Source: Gemmatimonadota bacterium | GTDB taxonomy: Bacteria > JAAXHH01 | DNA: 32,291 nt | Reading direction: 5' to 3' | Assembly: GCA_026706345.1 (NCBI GenBank) | Contig: JAPOYX010000140.1 | Location: 1-32,291 of the forward strand | Shown: positions 23,974-30,576 of the stretch, in pieces | Position numbering within the stretch: the first letter of the stretch is position 1 | How the letters are laid out: each line of letters starts with the position of its first letter | Program-made: the position numbers and the translations under genes | The notes under the pieces: model-generated | What the model was told of the DNA's origin: nothing | The model's database searches: none | What the model saw: only the letters and a program-made list of their open reading frames with translations

Positions 23974-25161
23974 ATGCGCCCGGGTACGCTGGCCGACTAC
24001 AGCATCCTGCTGGCACTGTGGTTCATGATGTTCGCCGCGAGCAGCCAGACGATGATCATGACGCCACTAATGCCCATTGTACAGACGCAATTCGCGGTGC
24101 CCTCGGAATACCTGGGCACGCTGGTCACCGCCTACGCCGTCATGCTGGGCATCTGCGCGTTGATCACCGGCCCCCTGTCGGATGCAGTCGGCAGGCGCCG
24201 GATTCTCATGGTCGGCACCGGTGCCATGTGTGGGACCCTGTTCCTGCACAGCTTCGTTACGGACTACCTCTCGCTGCTGCTGGTCCGGGCGGTGTCCGGG
24301 ATGGCAGCCGGCGTGCTGAGCGGCGTGGCGCCGGCCTATATCGGGGATCACTTCCCATCTGAAAGGCGGGGGTGGGCCAACGGCGTGGTCATGACCGCCA
24401 TCGCATTCGGGCAGATCGTGGGTATCCCGGCTGGAACGATCCTTGCCGATCGCTTCGATTTCGCCACGGCCTTCATCTGCTTCTCCATACCCATGGCGCT
24501 TTCGTTCGTGCTGGTCTGCACGCTGGTCCAGCAGCCCGTCGTCGCCCGGACGCGCCTTTCTGGTATCGGATCTGTCGTCAAGCGGTACACTTCCATGTTC
24601 ACGGCACCGGAGACCGCGGCGGCCATTGGCGCATACTGTGTGATGTTCATGGGAATTGCCTTCTACGTCATCTACCTGGTCGTGTGGACCAAGGAGGCCT
24701 TCGGGGTGTCGGGCGACGAGGTAGCATCCCTGTTCGTGGTCTCCGGCATCGCCAGCGTGATCGTGGGACCCTGGGCGGGGCGCTTATCGGACCGGTGCGG
24801 CCGGAAAGTCATGATCGTAGGCGCCTGCCTGGGCCTCTTCCTCCTCATGTCGCTGACGACGGCCATCATGACGGAATTCTGGATCGCCTATCCGCTCTTC
24901 TTTACCATCATGTTGCTCGTGTCCGCCCGCATGGGCCCTTTTCAGGCGCTGCTTTCCGAGATCGTTCCGGCGGAACGGCGCGGTTCGCTAATGAGCCTGA
25001 GTATCGCGACCGGTCAACTGGCTATGGGACTGTGCAGCGCGGCCGCGGGTATTGTGTATACCGAGGTGGGTTACGTCTTCAGTTCGGCGATCGGAGGCGC
25101 GGGGATGCTCGTCATGGCATTCATCATCTGGCGGTATATACCCGAAACGCGGAAGGCGTAA
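23974..25161 (+). CDS. Major facilitator superfamily transporter
   Basis: This 395-residue inner-membrane transporter has twelve predicted helices. The motif A loop is clear in the N-terminal half: GPLSDAVGRRRILM (G-xx-D-xx-GRRR). It recurs in the C-terminal half as GRLSDRCGRKVMIVG. PSEYLGTLVTAYAVMLGICALITG and SGMAAGVLSGVAPAYIGDHFPSERRG are typical of the drug/sugar-type MFS efflux proteins. The substrate is unknown. ATG 23974 has AAAGGG ten bases upstream. It is divergent from the pyrophosphatase-like gene (93 bp gap) and convergent with the alpha/beta hydrolase, with a hairpin between the two stops. Confidence 0.9.
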   Translation: MRPGTLADYSILLALWFMMFAASSQTMIMTPLMPIVQTQFAVPSEYLGTLVTAYAVMLGICALITGPLSDAVGRRRILMVGTGAMCGTLFLHSFVTDYLSLLLVRAVSGMAAGVLSGVAPAYIGDHFPSERRGWANGVVMTAIAFGQIVGIPAGTILADRFDFATAFICFSIPMALSFVLVCTLVQQPVVARTRLSGIGSVVKRYTSMFTAPETAAAIGAYCVMFMGIAFYVIYLVVWTKEAFGVSGDEVASLFVVSGIASVIVGPWAGRLSDRCGRKVMIVGACLGLFLLMSLTTAIMTEFWIAYPLFFTIMLLVSARMGPFQALLSEIVPAERRGSLMSLSIATGQLAMGLCSAAAGIVYTEVGYVFSSAIGGAGMLVMAFIIWRYIPETRKA

Positions 25162-25179
25162 GCGGGTTTGCACAGGCGG

Positions 25180-25212
25180 TGGGCGTCGGATGCGCTCTGC
25201 CCGACCTGCCCA
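25180..25212. terminator. Hairpin between convergent genes, possible U-less terminator
   Basis: TGGGC-GTCGG (25180-25189) pairs with CCGAC (25201-25205) and GCCCA (25208-25212), a 10-bp stem with a CT bulge and an 11-base loop. It fills the 52-bp gap between the MFS and hydrolase stop codons. No T-tract follows on either strand. Confidence 0.45.
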
Positions 25213-25213
25213 G

Positions 25214-26011
25214 TCAGGCCGAATCCGCATGCAGCGCGTCCACGAATTCGGAGACGACAGCGTTGAACCGGTCGGGCTCCTCGTAGAACAGCACGTGGCC
25301 GCTGCGCTCGAAGACTTCCATCCGGGCGCCCGGGATGTGTTCGAACATGTACTGGCAGCCCGGAAAGGCGCCGCTTTTGCGACCCGTCGTGATCAGGACC
25401 GGAAGATCGATGGAAGGCAGCATGGGACGCCAGTCCTGCGCCCGGTAATCGGGGCCGAGCGTGACGCCCTGGGCCGGCGTGTTTTCCCTGCTCTCCGCGA
25501 GGAACCTGTCCAGTTCGCCGTCGGAGACATCGTAAGAGACGAACATCTTCCTGAGTTGCCAGCGCCTGCGCTTCGTCTCGTCCTCCGGCGGGGGTTCGGT
25601 CTCGGGTTCGGGCGGGTCGTGGACTTCGATACTGGGCACCTCGTCGACCAGCACAACCCCTTTGAGCCTGTAATCCCTGAAGAGTTCTATGTAGGAAAGG
25701 ACCGTCCGGGCGCCGATGGACCAGCCGATGAGCGTGACTTCGCGGAGGTCGAGGGATTCGATGATTTCCCGCACGTCCGCAGCGTACCGGGCCGTGCGAT
25801 GGCCCCACGGCGTCTTGTCCGACCGGCCGTTGCCCCGGGTGTCCACCGCGATAACCCGGAATCGCCGGCTCAGGGCGGGGACCTGTTTGCTCCACCAACC
25901 CAGGCTCAAACCGCCGCCGTGGATCAGGACAATGGGTTTTCCTCGACCCGTGTCTTCATAGTACAGCCGGACGCCGTCGTTGGCTTCGACGAAACCTGTG
26001 CGTTTCTCCAA
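25214..26011 (-). CDS. Alpha/beta hydrolase
   Basis: This 265-residue alpha/beta-hydrolase-fold protein has the oxyanion loop HGGG (about 31-34). The nucleophile elbow is GWSIG with S98, and the catalytic histidine is in ERSGHVLFYEEP. The usual acid position after strand 7 (GxxD) reads TTGRKSGAF, with no aspartate, so the acid may come from another loop or be missing. The cap region contains an acidic proline-rich run (EPETEPPPEDET). Substrate unknown: an ester, lactone or similar. The start appears to be TTG 26011, since no ATG or GTG is in frame and GAGAGGA is upstream. It follows the adaptor gene by 23 bp and is likely in its operon. Confidence 0.85.
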   Translation of the reverse strand: MEKRTGFVEANDGVRLYYEDTGRGKPIVLIHGGGLSLGWWSKQVPALSRRFRVIAVDTRGNGRSDKTPWGHRTARYAADVREIIESLDLREVTLIGWSIGARTVLSYIELFRDYRLKGVVLVDEVPSIEVHDPPEPETEPPPEDETKRRRWQLRKMFVSYDVSDGELDRFLAESRENTPAQGVTLGPDYRAQDWRPMLPSIDLPVLITTGRKSGAFPGCQYMFEHIPGARMEVFERSGHVLFYEEPDRFNAVVSEFVDALHADSA

Positions 26012-26034
26012 GACCTGGCATCCTCTCCGCGTCC

Positions 26035-27216
26035 TCAGTTCACCCGGGTTTCGACTCCGACGCCGTCCGCGATACGCGGGTTCGGATGGAGAATGACATG
26101 ATCGCCGGCTGCAATGCCTTCCAGAATTTCGGCCTCGATCCCATTTCGCTGTCCCACCGAGATTTCCCGCGATTTGGCCACGCCGTCTTCGACGGCGAAT
26201 ACGCCCCAGCTTTCACCGATCCTGAACAAGGCGCTGGACGGGACCTTGAGGACGTCCCCTTTCTCCCAGACGATGATCCGTCCCGTTACCCGGTAGCCAT
26301 CGCCCAGTTCCGCAGGGGTCTCGTCCAGATCCACGATCACGTTGACCCGCTGTTCGTCCACGCCCAGCGCGGACACCCGCGTGAACGCCGCCGGCTCCAC
26401 GCGGCTCACCTTGCCGGACAGCGGGTCCGGTCCACCCCACTCTTCGATCCATACCGTCTGTCCGACGCCGACCCTGACGGCATCGGTTGACAGCACGTCG
26501 ATCATCACTTCCATGTCCCCCGGATCGCCCACTTCCAGCAGGGGCGTCCCCGCGGCGACGACCCGCTCGCTTTCTTCGAACCGGCGCAACACCCGGCCGT
26601 CTACCGGAGCGACGACGGAGAGAATGGCTTTCGCATCGCCGCGTTCCTCCCGGAGGGCCAGTAGCGCCGCCTGGGCGACCTCATGTTCGGAAACGGCCGC
26701 CCGGTGACGGAAGAGAGAGGATTCCAGCGAGCGTTCGGCGACCGTTGCCGCGTGCACGGCGCGCTCCAACCGTTCGCGCGAAATACTGCCGCTCGCGGCG
26801 AGTTTCTCGGCCCGTTCCCGTCCGCGGGCGGCTTCTTCCTGTTCTACCCGTGCGCGGGCGACGTTCGCCTCGGCCTCGCGGACCAGTGCTTCGGCCGTTT
26901 CGATCCGGGCGCGGGCCTCCGCGGACTCTCGGGAACCGAGGGGAGAGGGGGTGATGCGCGCCAGTTCGTCCCCCTTGCCGATCTGGTCCCCTTCTCGCAG
27001 GTCCGGCCTCGCCAGCCGGCCGGACGCCGGCGCCGTGATCAGGTAGCGCTGCCTTACGCGGGTCCTGCCTTCCTCGCTGATCGTCACCCGCATGGGTCCC
27101 ACTTCCGCCGTGGCCGTGTCGACCAGGACCGGGGAAGGCATGAACGCCCGGACGATGAGTATCAGGACGATCGCGACGATCAGAATGGGAATGATGTGTT
27201 TGCGACGTATTTTCAT
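26035..27216 (-). CDS. HlyD/MacA-type periplasmic adaptor protein
   Basis: This 393-residue membrane-fusion protein has an N-terminal transmembrane anchor (about 8-26). A first lipoyl half (ITAPASGRLARPDLREGDQIGKGDELARI) is followed by a long alpha-helical hairpin rich in A, E and R (about 95-190). The second lipoyl half is VVAPVDGRVLRRFEESERVVAAGTPLLEV. Beta-barrel and membrane-proximal segments follow, with VPSSALFRIGESWGVFAVEDG. It bridges an inner-membrane exporter to an outer-membrane channel in a tripartite pump. It lies 14 bp after the FtsX-type permease. The outer-membrane (TolC-like) component is not in the window. Confidence 0.9.
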   Translation of the reverse strand: MKIRRKHIIPILIVAIVLILIVRAFMPSPVLVDTATAEVGPMRVTISEEGRTRVRQRYLITAPASGRLARPDLREGDQIGKGDELARITPSPLGSRESAEARARIETAEALVREAEANVARARVEQEEAARGRERAEKLAASGSISRERLERAVHAATVAERSLESSLFRHRAAVSEHEVAQAALLALREERGDAKAILSVVAPVDGRVLRRFEESERVVAAGTPLLEVGDPGDMEVMIDVLSTDAVRVGVGQTVWIEEWGGPDPLSGKVSRVEPAAFTRVSALGVDEQRVNVIVDLDETPAELGDGYRVTGRIIVWEKGDVLKVPSSALFRIGESWGVFAVEDGVAKSREISVGQRNGIEAEILEGIAAGDHVILHPNPRIADGVGVETRVN

Positions 27217-27230
27217 AACAGGCTCGCGGT

Positions 27231-29597
27231 TTATTCCTGGGTCTTGAGCACGCCGACCAGATCCAGGTGGCGCAGTCTTCTATGGACGATGTAAGCGGAC
27301 ACCACGGCCGCCGCGGTAACGATCAGGAAAGCGAATGCGTAGGTCTTTTCGGTAATGACCAGCGGCATCCTGTAGAGTTCCTGCGCGGTGGCGTCCACGG
27401 CAAGATAACATAAACCCCATCCAATGAGAAATCCAATCGGTATCGCAAGCAGGGTAATGATGGCCTGCTCGCCCAGGAGGACGACGGATATCTCCCGTTC
27501 GGTAAACCCGAGCACCCGCAGGCTGGCCATTTCTCGATTCCGTTCCGCCAGGGCGATGCGGGCGCCGTTGTAAACCATGCCGCAGGCGATGATGCAGGCG
27601 AATACGGTCAGCGTGAACGTGGTGGCATTCGTGCTCTCGGCGATCGTGTCCTCGAATCCCTTGATCACGGCCTCGCGAACGGCAACGCCCGCCACGGCCG
27701 GCGTCTCCTTCAGCGTGCTGTACAACCGGGCCGCGTGAAGCGGATCGACGGAGAGATACGCACCGGAAATCGTCTGCCCTTCTCCCAGGAACCGGTTCAA
27801 CGCGCGGGTATCCATGTACGCGGTGGTCCCGATCAGCTCGTCGACGAGCAGGGTTACCGGCAGCCGGCCCCGCATCCGCGATCCCTCCAGGACTTCGACG
27901 GCGAGCATATCACCCTCCCGAACCGCCAGGAGGTCGGCCAGGGTCTTGTTCAGCACGATACCTTCCGGCGGCAGGGACTGAACCCGTCCGTCCCGGTCGA
28001 TCAACTGTCTCAGCTCTCCGGCGGGATCGAGGCCTGTGATGGCGGTCTGCTTCATCAGGTGACCGGACCGAAGCCTGACGGGCACGGCGCGGTACGGCTC
28101 CGAGCGGACGACCCCTGGGAGATGAGTCAGTTCGAATCGGGCTCTTGCGGGACGGGGCCCCGCGAAGACGACCGCCGCGTCATCGCGCTGCACGGTACGA
28201 AACTGGTAGTCGATCATGTAATCGATGGAGTCGAAAGTAAATCGCCCCATGACCAGGATCGCGACAGCCATGGCGATGCCGAAGGCGGACAACAGCGTCC
28301 TGGCCGGCCTCCGTTCCATGTTGCGGAAGATCATCCGCCACACCGGAGAGAACATGCGGTGCAAACCCAGGCGTTCCATCGCGAGCGGTCTGAATTGGAG
28401 CGGAGAATCCGGCCGCATCGCTTCCGCGGGAGGCATGGACATGGCCGCGCGCAGCGCCTGCAGGGTGCCCAGCAACGCGGCGGCAACGCTGATCACGGCG
28501 GATATGGCGATGACCTCGATATTCAACTCGTAGACCAGGTCGGGGAAACGGTAATAGGCCTGGTACATGCCGGTGAGCGGCCGGCCGATCCAGAAGCCGC
28601 CCAGGATGCCGAGTAGGGTGCCGCCGGATACCGCCAGCAACGCGAATTTCAGATAGTGCCATCCGATAGACACGTTGCGGTAACCGAAGGCCTTCAGGAT
28701 GGCGATCTGGTCCCGCTGGGCGCGCACCATGCGGGAGAATACGATGTGGAGCAACAGGGCCGCGATCCCGAGGAATATGGCCGGCGTGACGTTGCTGGAA
28801 ACGCTCAGGCCCAGGATTTCATCCGAAAGGAACTTGTTGGAGATCTGGGTGTCCCGGCCATAGGCGCCCGCACTTCCATAGGATTCGAGCAGCAGATCCA
28901 TACGGTCGATCACGTCCCGCTCGCGGGCCTCCGGCGACAGGGCGACCGACAGATCGTTGAACCCGCCCTCCATGTCGAAGGCCGCGCCGAGGGCGTCGCG
29001 ACTCATCCAGATCACGCCGAAGCGGAGATTGTCCGGGAAGATGGAACCGGATCCCTGCACTTCGTATACGTATTCGGGAGACAGGCCGATACCGACGACG
29101 CGCAGCGCTTTCCGCCGGCCGTTTATGACCGCCCCGATCCAGTCGTCGGGCACCAGTCCGTTGGCCAGGGCGAAGGCTTCGCTGATGACGACCTCCTCGG
29201 GCCGGCCCATCGCCGGGTAGCGGCCCTCCTGGATCGCGATATCGTTAAGCACCGGCCTACGCTGTTCGGGCATGGAAACCAGCCGGCCAGTCGCGGGCTC
29301 CTTCAGGCCTGGAACGTCCAGGTTCACGTCCATCACGATGCGGGTGCGGACACTCGAAACACCCGGTATCCGGGCGATGCGCTCCGCGGTCGATGCCGGC
29401 GCCCGTTTGACGCCTGCGAACACGTCGGCGAAACGGTAACGGGTGTAGTAGGATTCCTGCGACTCCAGCAGGGCGATATAGGTGTGGCGCGAGGAGACGT
29501 AAACCATGATCCCGCAAGCCATCACGAGCGTGATGGCGATGACCTGACCGCGCATGCGCGCCAGTTCGCGGAACACCTTGCGGTTCAGGATGGTCAT
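27231..29597 (-). CDS. ABC transporter permease with two FtsX domains
   Basis: This 788-residue permease has an N-terminal helix (about 18-35), a periplasmic domain, a first FtsX block of three helices (about 275-385) and a fourth helix near 430-455. A second periplasmic domain follows, then a second FtsX block of three helices to the C-terminus. The sequence QIAILKAFGYRN and its repeat NREMASLRVLGFTEREI are the coupling loops that touch the ATPase. Two FtsX domains in one chain resemble YbbP/LolCE-type exporters more than MacB, which has one domain fused to the ATPase. ATG 29597 has GGGA five bases upstream; a longer frame from 29669 would start inside a repeat array. It is part of the ATPase-permease-adaptor cluster. 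Confidence 0.92.
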   Translation of the reverse strand: MTILNRKVFRELARMRGQVIAITLVMACGIMVYVSSRHTYIALLESQESYYTRYRFADVFAGVKRAPASTAERIARIPGVSSVRTRIVMDVNLDVPGLKEPATGRLVSMPEQRRPVLNDIAIQEGRYPAMGRPEEVVISEAFALANGLVPDDWIGAVINGRRKALRVVGIGLSPEYVYEVQGSGSIFPDNLRFGVIWMSRDALGAAFDMEGGFNDLSVALSPEARERDVIDRMDLLLESYGSAGAYGRDTQISNKFLSDEILGLSVSSNVTPAIFLGIAALLLHIVFSRMVRAQRDQIAILKAFGYRNVSIGWHYLKFALLAVSGGTLLGILGGFWIGRPLTGMYQAYYRFPDLVYELNIEVIAISAVISVAAALLGTLQALRAAMSMPPAEAMRPDSPLQFRPLAMERLGLHRMFSPVWRMIFRNMERRPARTLLSAFGIAMAVAILVMGRFTFDSIDYMIDYQFRTVQRDDAAVVFAGPRPARARFELTHLPGVVRSEPYRAVPVRLRSGHLMKQTAITGLDPAGELRQLIDRDGRVQSLPPEGIVLNKTLADLLAVREGDMLAVEVLEGSRMRGRLPVTLLVDELIGTTAYMDTRALNRFLGEGQTISGAYLSVDPLHAARLYSTLKETPAVAGVAVREAVIKGFEDTIAESTNATTFTLTVFACIIACGMVYNGARIALAERNREMASLRVLGFTEREISVVLLGEQAIITLLAIPIGFLIGWGLCYLAVDATAQELYRMPLVITEKTYAFAFLIVTAAAVVSAYIVHRRLRHLDLVGVLKTQE

Positions 29598-29669
29598 GGC
29601 TGTCCCGTTCCGGGGAATGTGGTGGATCGATTCGGGCTGACCGGCCTGAAGGAACCAGTAGTCGGCCAC

Positions 29670-29751
29670 CTACCGGGTCAGTTCGTCGGGCCGGCCAGCT
29701 ACCAGGTCAGTTCGTCCGGCCCGCTGGCTACCAGGTCAGTTCGTCCGGCCG
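29670..29751. repeat. 3 x 29-bp tandem repeat built on the ABC ATPase 3' end
   Basis: Copies lie at 29670-29698, 29699-29727 and 29728-29751 (partial), all beginning CTACC(A/G)GGTCAGTTCGTC. On the minus strand each reads the last codons DELT(W/R) followed by TAG. The stop of the ABC ATPase (29730-29728) is the third copy; the two further copies lie between it and the permease gene. Confidence 0.95.
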
Positions 29752-30447
29752 TTTCTTCGTCGGATTGGCATAGATGTCGATGATCTCGCCGCTGCGCAGG
29801 CGGATGACCCGGTCTGCCATGTCGGCGATCGCCGCGTTGTGGGTAATGACGGCTGTCGTGGTGCCCAGCGTGCTGTTGACCGTCTCGATGACTTCCAGCA
29901 CCCGCTTGCCGGTCGCATAGTCCAGGGCGCCCGTGGGCTCGTCGCACAGGAGCACTTCCGGACGCTTCGCGATGGCCCGGGCTATGGCCACGCGCTGCTG
30001 TTCGCCGCCCGACATCTGGGCCGGGAAGTGGTGCATCCGCGGTTCCAGGCCTACGAGGCGCAGGGCGTCCTCCGGCGGCATGGGTTCATCGGCAATCTCG
30101 GTGACCAGCTCCACGTTTTCCAGCGCGGTGAGGCTCGGAATCAGGTTGTAGAACTGGAAGACGAAGCCGACGGACTTACGCCGGAATCCCGTCCTCTCAC
30201 TTTCGTCCGCTCCGGTCATCTCCCGATCGCGATAGAAGACCTGGCCGCCCGACGGGACGTCGAGACCACCCAGGATATTGAGCAGCGTCGACTTTCCGCT
30301 CCCCGAAGCCCCCAGGAAGACGGCGAGTTCCCCCGCGTACAGATCCAGATCGACCCCCCGAAGGGCGGAAACGTCCACTTCGCCCATGCGGTAGACCTTG
30401 GAAATGTTTCGTGCCCGAAATACCGGTTCTGCCTGATCTACGGTCAC
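29728..30447 (-). CDS. ABC transporter ATP-binding protein (LolD/MacB/YbbA type)
   Basis: This 239-residue ATPase has Walker [10 protein letters not shown] near residue 45-53, the Q-loop in [17 protein letters not shown], signature [14 protein letters not shown] and Walker [13 protein letters not shown]. The H-loop is [20 protein letters not shown] and the MxGGEQQR text are typical of the LolD/MacB/FtsE group that power FtsX-type permeases. The start is GTG 30447 with GGGAGG seven bases upstream. The neighbouring permease and HlyD-type adaptor make a three-component exporter. The gene end (RPDELTW, stop) is the unit of a three-copy repeat that fills part of the gap to the permease. Confidence 0.95.
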   Translation of the reverse strand: MTVDQAEPVFRARNISKVYRMGEVDVSALRGVDLDLYAGELAVFLGASGSGKSTLLNILGGLDVPSGGQVFYRDREMTGADESERTGFRRKSVGFVFQFYNLIPSLTALENVELVTEIADEPMPPEDALRLVGLEPRMHHFPAQMSGGEQQRVAIARAIAKRPEVLLCDEPTGALDYATGKRVLEVIETVNSTLGTTTAVITHNAAIADMADRVIRLRSGEIIDIYANPTKKRPDELTW

Positions 30448-30532
30448 TTTAAGGCCTCCCGGCTATGCGATTACGCCAAAAGCCGCGCGAAAAGGCGCCC
30501 GCAGTTGGCAATGTCGAGAAGCTTCGCGTGTC

Positions 30533-30576
30533 CTATCTGTCCCTCGGAATCCGAGCTTACCTGTCCCACGGATACC
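30533..30576. repeat. 2 x 23-bp repeat at the end of the right-edge gene
   Basis: CTTACCTGTCCCACGGATACC (30556-30576) carries the stop codon of the minus-strand gene. CTATCTGTCCCTCGGAATCC (30533-30552) is a diverged copy 23 bp further on. On the minus strand both end in a stop trinucleotide (TAA, then TAG). Confidence 0.75.

Noticed and set aside
29598-29669. Longer N-terminus for the FtsX permease
   Set aside because: The extension begins at the edge of the tandem repeat, has no ribosome-binding site, and lacks the basic-hydrophobic opening typical of the family.
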